From Baylisascaris procyonis (Eukaryota; Nematoda; Chromadorea; Rhabditida; Ascarididae), in assembly GCA_037389465.1 (NCBI GenBank), contig JAZARR010000260.1, forward strand, positions 1,250,501 through 1,314,500: 64,000 nt of DNA, read 5' to 3'. Shown here piece after piece: positions 24,354 to 35,827 of the stretch. How positions within the stretch are numbered: position 1 is the stretch's first letter; each line of letters opens with the position of its first letter. The notes beneath the pieces were generated by a model that ran no database searches, was not told where the DNA came from, and saw only the letters and a program-made list of their open reading frames with translations. Made by a program: the position numbers and the translations under genes.

Positions 24354-24569
24354 CACTTGACGCAAGTTTTCTATTTCCTCCTCTATCTTGCCCATTAAAG
24401 ATGGAAATACGGATGTTGGGATATGTATGACGCAGCGGACGTTCAACAATCGACAGAAAAATCCTTCCAAGTCCAGCATTTGATGGGAAAGCAAATAAGT
24501 CCTGTCATTACAGTTGCCACCATTTTCAAATGAGAGGAAATCATTTGTCACTATTTTTCTATGTGCCAT
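24354..24569 (-). CDS. Candidate first exon
   Basis: An ATG frame of 72 codons reaching a GTAAAA donor at a codon boundary; read through, it stops four codons later. Sequence includes NDFLSFENGGNCNDRTYLL, a Cys/hydrophobic centre (GFFCRLLNVRCVIHIP) and an acidic helix (KIEEEIENLRQV). No partner exon fits in phase, and no family recognised. Confidence 0.3.
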
Positions 24570-24817
24570 TATTTTCGTTTCGACACCTAAAAAAGTTTAA
24601 GCTCGAGGCTGCATGAGGAAAAGAGGAAGTCCTCCATTTCGATTTCCGGCTATGGTCGAAATAAAAGGAGCAGAAGAGATGGGATTTCTTAATGTGAAAC
24701 TACCAAAACGATTGCCTCAACCTGTCTGATCATGTTTCCTGCTGCGACAACCGCCTACCAATCATACTATTGTTGCCTATTAAGAGCTCCGACCAGTTTG
24801 GATGAAAGTGAAGGCAG

Positions 24818-25006
24818 GAGCTGTTGAATCTACTAGATGAAAAACCTTTCAACGACCGTCGAATCTTCTCTCTGGAAAGACTTCTACAAGCTGTCATCCG
24901 TTGCGACCATTATCGCGGGGTAGCATGGATGCGTGTCGCAAGTACATCTACCTGCGAGAAACAGCTGCAGGAAAATTTATCGCATTGCATTGCTAAAGGC
25001 GGCTAA
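24818..25006 (+). CDS. Candidate terminal exon
   Basis: Following GAAGGCAG, 62 codons run to TAA: ELLNLLDEKPFNDRRI, SLERLLQAVIRCDHYRG, then EKQLQENLSHCIAKGG. A GTAGCA and a GCTGCAG 52 bp apart could instead remove the middle. The amphipathic character looks protein-like, but the acceptor lacks a good pyrimidine tract. Confidence 0.3.
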   Translation, partial: ELLNLLDEKPFNDRRIFSLERLLQAVIRCDHYRGVAWMRVASTSTCEKQLQENLSHCIAKGG

Positions 25007-25340
25007 CTATCCGAAATCGGAAGGCAATCCGTCTTATGGTGGAGATGAGTTGAAGACCAGAATAACAATTGTCTTCAGAAGAACGCTGTCTCTTTCCTCA
25101 AGAGAACAACGATAATCGGAGTTGAGTGACATCATTTACGCATTGCATATTGCTTTGAGGCAAAATATCAAATAACTAGTGGCTGAGAGAAGAGTTCGAG
25201 TTGTGTTGTTTGGATGCGAGACCACTAATCAGTGAATTATCCGAAGGTTAGCGCTCTTTTAATGAAACTTCTATATTTTACAACGTATTTTAACGGTATT
25301 CATTAGGCAATAACCTCATTCTTCAGTCTACATTTTTCAT

Positions 25341-25946
25341 GTGAATCGTTTCGATATGTCATTCCAAAAATTCGCCTCCTTCAGACATCAAAACCAATAT
25401 TATTTTATAGCACTAACATTTTTCAAGATTCGTTTCAGGTATGTGACACTAAATGCGAACTTTCAAGTTCACAGCCGATATATAATGAATATTTGTAAAG
25501 CGATGAAATGTTATGAGATTTCAAAGGATTTCCACTGTTGTGATATGAATACTTATTTTTGCGTAATTGGTTTCTTACGGAAACCAAGTACAAAACAAAC
25601 TGTGCATAATGATAAGTGCTCACTAAAAGACGCATCGCAAAATAACAAAAGAAACAGCATTTCCGCAGACACATCTACGTGTTCCGCACGCTCTTTTTGC
25701 GCAAAATTTCGAAAACTCATTTCAAAAACACAAAACAGAAACAGGCTCATAGCCAGAAATAATAGAGAGGAAGTACGTTCGGAGAACTGGTGCTTTTACT
25801 TTGAGTGGCCCCACCAAAATTCTCCTACTAGCCCAACGAATAAACTTCGAATGAAGAACGACCCCCATAGAAATGCAATAGAGAGAAACGAAAACTTGTC
25901 CATCTACAATTTATCCATATATAATTCACCCCGAGAAACTCTATGA
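25341..25946 (+). other. Long open frame of doubtful status
   Basis: About 200 codons without a stop, the longest non-repetitive frame in the window other than the Cys/Pro-rich exon. The frame begins at GTG, not ATG, and codon use is mixed. A GTTTCAG acceptor lies inside it at about 25,440, so the open part could be an exon from there on. The translation is Ser/Asn/Lys-rich with scattered cysteines and no recognisable domain. Confidence 0.22.
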
Positions 25947-26025
25947 GAGTAGAAGCAGGCTTTTGGAAGTTTGAGATAAGTACTCTTTCAGACTTCTTTT
26001 CACGAATGAACAGGGAGGATCCTAC

Positions 26026-26177
26026 CTGTTGAGTGTACCAGTCGATGCCCTTCGCTCTTGGTTGCTCTTCTTCTCAAAAATTTCTGCTTCTTTAACGTCA
26101 TTTTTGAGTGTTGAAAATTCGTTATTGTTTGCTTCGTGCATAATTTCATTACTTCGAGCACCATATATATCGCCAAC
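26026..26177 (-). CDS. Internal exon of a hydrophilic protein
   Basis: A very strong acceptor (TATTTTTTCTTCAG) and a CAG|GTAGGA-type donor bound 152 bp that read as 50 codons of hydrophilic, acidic-then-basic sequence: DIYGARSNEIMHEANNNEF, LKNDVKEAEIFEKKSNQERR, ASTGTLN. It starts at a codon boundary and leaves two bases. The composition suggests an intrinsically disordered or coiled cytoplasmic/nuclear segment. Neighbouring exons are not resolved: a hydrophobic ATG frame at about 26,305 ends at a GTGAAA in the wrong phase. Confidence 0.55.
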
Positions 26178-26640
26178 CTGAAGAAAAAATAGAAAACTGG
26201 TTAAAATCTAGGCAAAAAAATAAACATTTATTTAACATTCTTTCACCTGGAAAAGGAAGAATAACAGTCAAGGTATCAGCGATAAGAAGGTATACCATAG
26301 AAATTTAACAGATAAGTGGAAGTGGGAAAAATGGACGTATAAGTTTGTAGAAAAGTGGAATATGCAGAAAGTATTTTACGTTGCGATGGGAAACATTATT
26401 ACAAAATATAGGGGGATGGTGCGAAATGAAATTTGGCTATAATATGGGAACGCATAACTTGGGATTGATGAAAGCAGCTTGAATGCGAACGTGTGGAAAA
26501 TTTAATAACTGATGATCAATGAATGGAATACTTTATTAAAATAATCGTGCTAGCAGAAATGAATAAGGTTTTGAGGGCAGCAAAAATCATAGTACGAATG
26601 ACAGTGATAGTAGTGACGATAAGAATGTGAGCAGAGACTA

Positions 26641-26696
26641 TAGTAGCAACAACAATAGTGGTAATAATAGCAATTATTATGACTGTTTCTATTACG

Positions 26697-26760
<64 letters not shown>

Positions 26761-26920
26761 CTATTTATTATTATTAATGTTATAATTATTATTTCAATTA
26801 ATATTGTCATTATTATTACAATCACCACTGTTATTGTTTTTCTCACCAATATTTATATTATCATTGCTGTTATTACTGTTATTATCGCTGTTCTTATCAA
26901 TTATCAGAATCGCTCCCTAT
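26641..26920. repeat. (ATT)n microsatellite with degenerate flanks
   Basis: Pure ATT repeats at 26,695-26,759 are flanked by interrupted (ATT/AAC/GTT)-like triplets. The Asn-rich open frame across it is a repeat artefact. Confidence 0.95.
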
Positions 26921-27321
26921 TATCGAATATTTCATGGTGACGAGTAACATCAAAAATTAATTTTTCTGTTATAGTGCACAGAAGGAGAAGCGAACAAGCT
27001 GTTAGCGGTTCGCGAACATCACAGAAAACTTCAACCATTTCTCATTACTTTCCACTAACGAAAATCGTTACTTTCTAGTGAATTTTGGCAATGATCGGAG
27101 ATTGTGATGTTATATAACTTGAGATTATAAACGACAGTCATAGCACTATCTTATCATCTGCATACCGCTTGTTGATTAAAAGGATAATACATATTGAGCT
27201 CATCATAAAGTTTTGTCACTTATCGATAAGTGAACAGCATTAATACCTTTTATTTCACAATGAACAATTTGACAAATTTCGCACATGGTTGCAGCGTTAC
27301 TGTTGCCTTTCACGGAATGCT

Positions 27322-27404
27322 TTAAGACAAAATTGCCTCATTTTGCATTTGCTCAAAATGTTGCGAATTTGATTGGAAATAGAGCTCAGCAGCCTCATAT
27401 AGCA
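27322..27404 (-). CDS. Candidate terminal exon, Glu/Gln-rich
   Basis: After TTTAAGCAG a 26-codon frame runs to TAA with YEAAELYFQSNSQHFEQMQN, strongly helical in character. It needs one base from an upstream exon. A second, longer frame on the same strand (27497-27297, ATG start) overlaps it in another phase; the shorter reading looks more protein-like. Confidence 0.33.
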
Positions 27405-27966
27405 CTGCTTAAATATCGGCGTTGTACTTTCACGCCTCAGTGAAAAAAATGTGCAAATTTTCTTCCGAAAACAATGCTTGATTTTCGGCCAATCCATTCA
27501 TTGCAAGATAAGAGCTTCTTTGCGGGACATAAGTGCATGGAAGTACACCATTTAAATACATAGCACAAATCAGCTCACACTGGCAAAACCATACGAGTGT
27601 GACTTCCGCTTAGCCATCTGCTGTCATAGAATATCCCCTCTAACGTGCACCTGCTGAGAAAGAATAAACCTATCGTGTTGCAAATTGCACACCTTTGTCT
27701 CAGTAATACCTTCAATTCTCCTTTACAAAAGCGCCTATGCTTACGGGAACTATTTACTTAGATCAATAACGCGGCAAAACAATAATGCAGTGGTATTCGA
27801 CAACAGAATAACGAATATAGATTTGCGTTAAGAATGGATCGAACTATTGCAAAATCTTCTTGAAAGCTTCCGGAAGCTCATTTATAACTCAATCTCTCGA
27901 ATAAACTATGCCTTCACTCACAAGCTTTCAACATATGCACTCGCATAAACCATCATGGTTCTATCT

Positions 27967-29186
27967 CTAGAATTTGCGCTCAAGGTTATCCCTAACGGCT
28001 TGCAACACTTTCCAGCTGAGGTGCTCTTTAAATGAAGCACATCTTCCGTGAAATGCAAATATTACTCCACTAAAGCAGATTACGAGAGCTTTTATTGGGT
28101 GGAGATTGTGGGGGAGCCGATGAAACTTATGCTGACAGTAGCCCTTTCTCACTTTCTCACTCAGCGAAATTACTCTCGCAAAACTCGATGAAAATGTGAC
28201 TTAGGATGATTGCTTAAGATAATGCGATATATTTTAATTATTAGCAATATTTCAAGGGAAAAAAATTGCTACCAACAGATTTATTCAATTTAATCTACGC
28301 TCATGGAAAGAATTAGCCAGTAATCAATAATTGCGTTGAGGAAGAAATATAGAAAAAAATTGCTTAAAATTCTTAGGCCATATGTTAATTTGGTCTGATG
28401 CCGACAAAAGAGTTTTAAATGGTGCGATGCGAGGTCACTCATTAAGCATAAGTAGGCGGCTGTGGCTGTTTTCAACTTTTTTTTTTTTACGATAAGTGTT
28501 CATACGAACGTTGTCGTTGTTTTGCGCTGTTTGTCTGGTTCTACAGCCCAAGTTTCAAACCGGCCTCCATGAAGCGTTTTCCATAACTCCCAATCCACTT
28601 ATTCCAGCTTCTAGAATTTTGTCCATTAGAACGCCACATACAGCACCTGCTCAAAGAGTACCATATAAACGAAATCATATGAACACTTTAAATGACCTCG
28701 TGTAAATTCCATCCAATCTTATTCAACGATCAAACTCAAACAATGCAAAGATCACAGACATTTTATGATGCATTTTCGCCGGATTATTACTTTTCACACT
28801 GCAAACTTCATTTTGTGCTTCAAAGTTTTCAATATTCCCTTAATCCTTCCACGCCACGAAATCACTCCAATGCGCATCAATGACGTTGAGAATTAAAAAT
28901 TCACCGAAAATTTTGAAATTCTAAGTTAATGTACCGTAATTAGATTTTCGTAAGAGTGACAAACACTTACCCCTCGGTAGCTACGAAATTCTCTGGGGAA
29001 GACGAAGTTAGCCGGTATTCTTTCATGTAATCGTCGTGGTATCGACGAAGTTTCCCATTTGGCGAACGGTATGTGAGCACAGGTACTCGCACTCCTCAGT
29101 GGAGATTCTGAAGAGATGATCGTCTCTCCGGTAATACTAAATTGTGAGAGTGGCGTCGTCACATTACTGAATGGGGCGTAACTCAT
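27967..29186 (-). CDS. Two-exon protein with a single membrane segment, 126 residues
   Basis: Exon 29186-28971 starts at ATG and ends at a consensus GTAAGT exactly on a codon boundary. Exon 28131-27967 (acceptor CTACTGTCAG) continues in phase to TAG. The N-terminal 72 residues are Ser/Thr-rich (SQFSITGETIISSESPL) then basic and aromatic (AKWETSSIPRRLHERIP, FPREFRSYRG). The second part has HRLPHNLHP, a hydrophobic stretch (ALVICFSGVIFAF) and a charged helix ending KVLQAVRDNLERKF. The shape (N-terminal tail, one membrane helix, C-terminal helix) resembles small mitochondrial or ER single-pass proteins, but I recognise no family. The 839-bp intron contains an opposite-strand candidate exon. Confidence 0.62.
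28547..28705 (+). CDS. Candidate terminal exon within the intron of the opposite gene
   Basis: After CTGGTTCTACAG, 52 codons run to TAA: PKFQTGLHEAFSITPNPL, ILSIRTPHTAPAQRVPYKR. The frame is open further upstream through a hydrophobic stretch (LSLFCAVCLVL) that has no ATG. Weakly supported. Confidence 0.23.
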   Translation, partial: PKFQTGLHEAFSITPNPLIPASRILSIRTPHTAPAQRVPYKRNHMNTLNDLV

Positions 29187-31246
29187 TATTGCCGAATCAA
29201 TGCATCAAATTCTCATGCATAGGTGAATAATTGTAGAAGTTAATGAAACAATGCGATCGACAGTTTCAAAGATTGTCTGCACCAATAGCCTGAACTGTAC
29301 ATCTTAGCTTGTTTCCGCTTCCCCATCGAAAATTGCAAGAATAGTTACGAAGAGGAATCTCGATGGATCAATAATCGCGATGAAAGCTGGGAAAGACGGT
29401 AGCAGGACGAACCGTTTGACTTCTCTGTCACAGCGTTTGTCTCTTCGAGAAGTGACAGTCACTAGAGAATCAGAAGAAAGCGTTAATTTAAGTTGTGCAC
29501 TGAATGCAGTTCATCGATCCCAAATAACAATGTCCTTGTATCAGAGAGAGTTCAAATAAACGCAATAGACCGAACTATTGAATGTTGTTTCGAGAAATAT
29601 GCGATGAACATTCCTTGTAAGCTGGAGGAGACTCGAGCATTGCGTGCTCATGAGATGCATTGAAAACAGAATCACGGAAGTGGGCGTGGCTGTCATGTCT
29701 TGTTGATTGCACTCATGCAGCAGCTCACCTCTCATAATGCTGCGTTTTTATGTCTTCTAGATGCGAAGCACAGAGGTCATTGTTGATTGCTCTCGGGGAA
29801 TAGCGAAGGCTTCCCTACCTTCATAGGTTGTACTAGGTGAATTTGAGCGATTTCATTTTGGTTGTCGTGGAAACAACCAAACGATCATAGGCGACGTCTA
29901 TGTATATCCATTGATAATTATACAAAATTTATTTATGTCCTTATTTTAATTTATATTGGTGTGCATACATTTATGTATTTATACTCACATTAAAAACTTT
30001 AAGACAGTAGCCTTATTCTTTCCGAGAAATAATAATATTAAATAGATCTCAAGCTCTTGCTGCTGAGCTCAAGTTTAAGGTCGTTAATCATCCCAGTTTC
30101 AAAGAATTTTATCACAACGATGGATCGAGGATCCGGAACTTCACGAAAAAGGCCTTTTGCACTATTAGCGGCAATGTGGGAATCACAGCAGCGGAAAAAG
30201 AGACTGAAAGTTTGAGACTCTCCTAGGAGAAAGGCAAACTAAAATGTAAACAATAAACCAGAAAAATAGCAACATAAATAGCAGGCTGATTGAGTAACTG
30301 TATTAGGGCTATGTTCAGGATGAGCAATTTATTACGGATTTCAGAATTCCATAGATAGTTTTGTGAAATTGCATCGTTTTCATTAAAGCTAGAGCACCTC
30401 AGTATTGCTTCGGTCGATGGAATTTCCAAAAAAGAAAATCTATAAAAACACCGGAAGTTTTGTGTCTCGAAAAACAGAATTATTTACTTGGCCAATCGAT
30501 GGCTACTAAGCTTAAATTGTTTAAAAGGTGTCTGAACAACTGAACTGTCAAAACCATGAGTGACACACGACTTCCCTTTAAGAAAACGAACATCAGTATA
30601 TTCACGGTCTTCAGAAAGAGTGTATTGAGGGTATTTTAGAGACAAAGCGAGGAATGTGTTTCACCTTAGTACCAATCTCCAGTGATGTCGCTTATTTTCA
30701 CGTCCTTTGCATAGTGAACGCACAACTAGTCTCATAACATACTTTTTATTTCGATTTACATTTACATAATATGACGTCACTGCGTATGTCAGGAAGACTA
30801 ATAGAGAATTTTATGCATCAAGATGAAACATCCGACATATTATCTAATACGGCCGCTTTTTGAGCACAATCCATCGAAATAATGAGGCAAAAAAACGCTG
30901 TCTAGAAAGTGATAAAATATTGTTTTTGTTCGCACATTTCATATATTCCATCGACGATTTTTTTTTTTCAATTGCCAAAAGCCATAGCACCTTGGATTAG
31001 ACGAACAACTAAGTCTAACTGGAAATACTCGTTTTGTGATAACAAATTGAGAGCAGATAGCGACAAAATAAAACACTCCAATAGTTACTCCTTCAACATG
31101 AACAACTGACATAAATTGCACCCTCTCAAATACACTAAACATAGGTGCTTTGATAAAGTGAACATTTATGATTCCTCAAATGATCTATATTTTTGAGTTA
31201 CTCCACCACTGGGCGTATGTAGGTCAGATTTTTTTATTTGGATAGA
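29187..31246. other. No dependable gene
   Basis: Only chance-length frames (for example minus 29735-29541) and no phase-compatible exon pairs. The upstream region of the two-exon minus gene lies at its left end. Confidence 0.4.
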
Positions 31247-31738
31247 TCAATTAGATATTCTCCAGTACTGATGTAGTTCGTAAAAAGACATTTTTGTGAA
31301 TATATGAGAAATAGAAATGTAATCGGACAAAATAACATTGACGGCCTTCGATCCCTCGAGATATACCAATAGTAGAGCAAAGAAATGCGGCACATAAGGC
31401 AAATGTTGAGCGCTCTTAGTCATCGTAGGCAGCGACAAGCAGAATTCTAGTGGTCGAGATCGCAAGAGCACGTATCGTGCCAGTTTCGCTTGCACACTTC
31501 CCAAATTGTTGTTTGTTGCGGTTCTAAATTTAGACTATTTGAAATGCCCTTTCGTGCCACATTGGCCGATGCGAGCAGAAGTCTCTCTCCAACTTTTTGC
31601 TTTTCCTTCGCCATGAAACCTAATTAATATTCCAGCCTCACATTGGGACATATGGGCGAAATTGCGTGTGTAAATAGGCAAAACCGTGCCAGTGACATCA
31701 AACACCAAACCCATTTCTCCAATATTCATAGAACTTTT
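31247..31738 (-). CDS. Candidate two-exon 3' end, unknown protein
   Basis: Exon 31738-31620 (acceptor GTGCTTCAG) reads NIGEMGLVFDVTGTVLPIY and a Cys-containing end, leaving two bases at ATTAG|GTTTCA. Exon 31523-31247 (acceptor CTAAATTTAG) adds the third base and runs 92 codons to TGA, with QAKLARYVLLRSRPLEF, PHFFALLLVYLEG and YELHQYWRISN. The first exon also stays open to its own stop if unspliced. A further minus frame at 32254-32050 could lie upstream but overlaps a better plus-strand model. Confidence 0.33.
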
Positions 31739-32078
31739 CTGAAGCACTGTTTCATTTTATATGTTCCAATTTTCTTCGATCTTCTGGCTCAAATTACGGC
31801 ACCAGAATCTCAGGGTTGAACCAAATTTTTTTAAAACCAAAAACTGAACTAGAATTCTGACACAACTATTGGTGTTCGCCAGGAATGTGATACAGGAAAG
31901 AAGTTGGCGAAGATGTCAGTAGTTCATAAATGAAATCCTGCCACAAAAATCCCCTTCGAAGAAAAAGACCCTCGGAGGAACTTACTTTTCCTGGTTTTCC
32001 CTACCCACAAGGGGGAAAATAAATTCTCAGCACCCAATTCCTTCTCAAAAATCGAAACAGTATCCTATTATCGCGCAT

Positions 32079-32676
32079 TTGGTATGCTGTAGTGGCACCA
32101 ACGGCAATTCTAGGAGGAAAAGCAAATTTCTCCTCAACGCATCTTCCATCTGCTCTTTAGATTTAAACAGATTTGTAACCGCCGAGTGGAGTGTTTCAGT
32201 GGGTGTGAAAGTGAGTTTCATTGATGTTGGAGACGTTATGTCCGCCCCAACCACCCCTGTTCAAGCATACGCTCTAGTTGCCTTAAGCCACTATCTAAAT
32301 GAATATATTTTACTGAATCTTCTCCATCAATATGTCTATTCGAAAAAAGAGAAGCAAATCAAACATCAGTCAGCTGATTAGACCTTTACATTGCTCTTGA
32401 ATGTGGAACAAAGAAGGAAGTTTTTAACTTCAATAAGCGATTTATGGAAAGCGATAATTCTCCCCTTTTGAATGAACAATCACGATCCGGCAGTTTAAGG
32501 TCAATAAATTAAATACACAAATACGAACGAAATCTCACATGAATTTTCCTTTCAGAGTTATCAATTTCGAGAGTGTAGAACTCAGTTCAAGTACGATACG
32601 ACGTAAGCAAACATAATCAGCTTTTAAAGAATTAATAATTCTTAGAGACGATGTTGCTGTAGATATATCGGATTAA
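32079..32676 (+). CDS. Candidate three-exon 3' end, unknown protein
   Basis: A frame open from before 32,079 (true start not found) contains SRRKSKFLLNASSICSL and EWSVSVGVK and ends on a codon boundary at GTGAGT (32,211). Exon 32556-32602, between TTTTCCTTTCAG and GTAAGC, is only 47 bp (SYQFRECRTQFKYDT). Exon 32646-32676, after a 43-bp intron, completes the codon and ends quickly (DDVAVDISD, TAA). Two independent phase matches and good splice signals support the second and third exons. Function unknown. Confidence 0.42.
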
Positions 32677-33432
32677 TACATCTAACCAAAATGCCTTTTG
32701 CGTCAACAAATACGGCACTAAAGCAATCTAAAGAAGGCAAATTTTCAAAAAGAACGCCAATTGTCGAAACCATTCACTCTCTCCAACGGCCATATGAGAA
32801 TGCCAACGAATGTAACCTCTAATTTATTTTGTTAAAGAACGTTGAGAGTGTTATCACATTTAACTTCAACGAAATTTATGAGAACATTGTTGAGATTTTT
32901 TAGAAAAATTCGATGCGAAACATATGCGAGGAGCCAGGTGTTTGTGTAGCCCAATTATCGAATAGTTTCCGCTGTTCTATTGTGGCTGATTCTAATCGCT
33001 TTCTCTGTCTCATTCATTCGAAAAAAAGTGTTCAAGATGCAAAGAGGAATTCTTACAACATAAATTCACACTTCTTATGCCCACTGTTCTGGTTTTTAAT
33101 CAACTTTTGGTTTTCTTCTACTCTTGGGAATCACCAATCAGGATGTCTTGTAATTTGCGGCTAACGAGCATGTCATGGTCGTTTTTACTCTGTTTAATGC
33201 TGTTATATTAACTCATCGATAGCATGAGGATTTATTGTTACTGTAGAAAGGATTCACGTATGTACAATTTGTTGTCATATTGCAATATACATATCGATAC
33301 CTGTGAGTGCACAATGACATGATAGTAATTCTTGAAATTAGCTCCTTTAAGCAATTACAGCGAACCGAGTGCCCTCTGTTACGATGAAATAGGTACAGAT
33401 TGTTCAACGATCATAGGCGATCGTCTTCGAAC

Positions 33433-34862
33433 TCAAGGTTGCTGAGATACGGATTCCTTACTTTTGGCTGCCAACGTAATTTCAATCATCTGAAAAAAGT
33501 TATATATTGCTAAATGCAAACGCATACGCGCTTTAAAAAAGCGATCGCCGTCGTGTCTGAGCGGTAAATAAACCATGTTAGCTCAATCGTGGGAACTCAC
33601 TTTACAACCACTGGAAGAAACAAAGAATTTGAAGCCTCGTGGGGCACCACATGGTATTGTCGGGTATTCCTGTTCATGGACCCACAATCATGTTGAGTTT
33701 CAGGAGATATCAACAACTTCACCTCATTCCCGATGGACGCTACCTTACAGCACCGTATTTATGATTATCGTTTACCGCGTCATGCTTATATTTTATGTCC
33801 TTACATTTATAATTGAGGGAAGAGCCTTTAGCATTTTAGTATAGTTGCCTTATTTCAAGCGCTGAATGCATATTGATTACCGGGTGTAGATCCTTGCTTC
33901 GACGACAGCTGTTAGTTAAGCATTCGTATCCCCATGGGCAACACGACCGTCCATCAGGACAGCACTTCGCATTTGGTGCCGGGCAGCAGCCTACCCAAAC
34001 TGAAAACACAGCGCTGATAATAAAATCAACGAGTCTGTTAGTTTCTCCACTAGTTGTCTTACGACTTTCGCATTTTTTTCCTATAGTACAATTTCTTATG
34101 TTTCAACATTCTAAAGCATATCTGACGTCCCCTTGGTACCATTATTTCGCTACTTCGATACTTGGTACCGTTTCAAACTTCAGCTCACAAATCTACTTCG
34201 AGGTGCTGATACCGAAAAGTTGATAGTATTGATTGAACCATCGAATTGCCGTATAGATGATAAAAGTAGATCTTTCTCTTGTGCTGTACAATACAAACAC
34301 TATTTTTAGAAACCCGATGAATAAAAGAGAATTGGCCATTTCTCCTCCGGCTGCATAATCCTTCACTATCGTAAGTGATAACTTACATGCGTCAATACGG
34401 CAACATGTGTAACCAACGCAGAAGTTCGGTGGACACAGTGTATTTTGAGAGTTCGTCAACGTTATGATGCAAACAACTGCAAATTAAGTTACAAAAACAT
34501 ATATGAAAATTGTTCGTAGTGCGTTATTCACTAATATTAGCAACGATATTCCTTGCACAAGCGTTTTCTTCAATTGTAATTAAAAAATGGATTTATTAAA
34601 GTAGATATTCTTTTGTGGACTAAGCTGGCAACTTGTCTCGATCATTCTACAAACCCATCCATGCTCACGCTTTCGGCAATTACACTAAGACAAATACCTC
34701 TGCAGGCGTTTTGAAGCCCTAGCTTCCTGAGGCGCCACAGAGGTGTTCGAGCAATCGGAATGCCGGGGAGATATGAGAGACCTGTTTCATTGGCATAATT
34801 TCCTTGTTAGGGATACTAGAGATCGACGTGGACTTACTAGTGAAAGCAAGCAGAGTCTTCAT
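33433..34862 (-). CDS. Secreted single-module granulin protein
   Basis: Four exons agree in phase: 34862-34838, 34476-34387, 33999-33881 and 33489-33433, giving 96 residues. Exon 1 (MKTLLAFT, GTAAGT donor) and exon 2 (VCIITLTNSQ) form a signal peptide. Exons 2-3 carry one granulin module: CPPNFCVGYTCC, then GCCPAPNAKCCPDGRSCCP and WGYECLTNSC, with paired cysteines in the expected staircase order. A short basic linker (RRSKDLHP) and a Ser/Gln-rich tail follow. Family knowledge: granulins are extracellular growth-factor or lysosomal peptides usually present as several modules in progranulin; here one module is encoded. The first half has fewer cysteines than the 12-Cys consensus. The last intron (33490-33880) contains a plus-strand gene. 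The final exon is the least certain part. Confidence 0.85.
33575..33816 (+). CDS. Small two-exon protein nested in the granulin intron
   Basis: Exons 33575-33653 and 33704-33816 are separated by a 50-bp intron (GTATTG to GAGTTTCAG). One base left by exon 1 is completed by exon 2, giving 63 residues and TGA. The N-terminal half is charged (SWELTLQPLEETKNLKPRG); the C-terminal half is aromatic and basic (NNFTSFPMDATLQHRIYDY, RLPRHAYILCPYIYN). No signal peptide or known domain. A stop lies one codon before the ATG, so the start is well defined unless an acceptor is hidden. It lies entirely inside the last intron of the granulin gene on the opposite strand. Confidence 0.5.
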
Positions 34863-35629
34863 TGCTGCAGCGAGGAAGTCAGATTGGTGAATGCTGATGA
34901 CTACATGTACCACTTCTTTTATCCACATTCTTATCGACTTCTTCTCATCTAAAAAAATTTGATATCAGTTGTTTACATGCAAACTTAGGAGGCAAACAAG
35001 CCGTTCATGCGTGATACCCTTGAATAAAAGGTGACGATATAATTTTTTGCTGCAATCAAGCAATCTTATGCTAGGAATTGCAAAGCTTATCATCTCAGAG
35101 AACATCGTTATGCCAACCGTCCATTTAGTACAAGAAATGATCATTTCATATTTTCTGTTTCAAATTCGTAAAGTATTTGCATCATTATAAGGTAAATAGA
35201 TCCTCGCAATATCCTATCTCGAACGACCGGCAACTAACGTGAAGTACGGGAATGGCAAAACCATTATTATCGCGTAAAATGTTTGCACATTCAGAAGAAA
35301 CTAAGAGAAAATACAATATGGAAATGTTGGTCTCTTGATTTCGAGATAGCGTCACTTGAGATGGAACCGTATTTTCTGAGATGAGAAATTGGTGGCTACC
35401 AGCTCTAATTAATTGTTACTCTTTACTAGAAGAATGTCGCAAGCTCATGCAGCAATGGTCTATCATAGGATTTCGGAAATCCGGTTCACAGTCTTGAGTC
35501 ATAGTTCCCAATAACAAATTTCTTGTTGTGACACGTTTCTCCACCACACAGCCTCCGTCAGGATGTGGTATAAACATAGATTTTTATTATGTCCGACCAT
35601 TGAATTCCGTACGCTATTTATAAAATGAA

Positions 35630-35827
35630 ATGATCCTTATTTTACAATTTCTTCATGCCATATTTGTAGACTGTGGTGCATGTACAGTGTGTGGTACAGT
35701 GCAAAGTTCCACACAACGGCTAATACATAGACGTTGTGCCAGCCGGTGTTGTCTTATTTGGGTGGCATTGCGTGCGCACTGTGATGTCACCTCAATACAT
35801 ATTTTATGTCCTTGGAAAGACGCCTAG
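35630..35827 (+). CDS. Candidate intronless Cys-rich secreted peptide
   Basis: An ATG frame of 65 codons: a hydrophobic start (MILILQFLHAIFV) that could act as a signal peptide, then CGACTVCGT, RRCASRCCLIW, HCDV and a final ILCPWKDA, eight cysteines in all. No family recognised. Length is within chance expectation. Confidence 0.27.
   Translation: MILILQFLHAIFVDCGACTVCGTVQSSTQRLIHRRCASRCCLIWVALRAHCDVTSIHILCPWKDA

Noticed and set aside
26550..26849. Asn-rich minus-strand frame
   Set aside because: Direct translation of the (ATT)n microsatellite.
32045..32254. Minus-strand frame with a helical, Glu/Lys-rich centre
   Set aside because: The plus strand has a frame ending at a GTGAGT that matches downstream exons in phase, which fits better; kept only as an alternative.
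33541..33575. TGTCTGAGCGG motif suggestive of a tRNA D-arm
   Set aside because: No matching acceptor stem, anticodon arm or T-arm follows.
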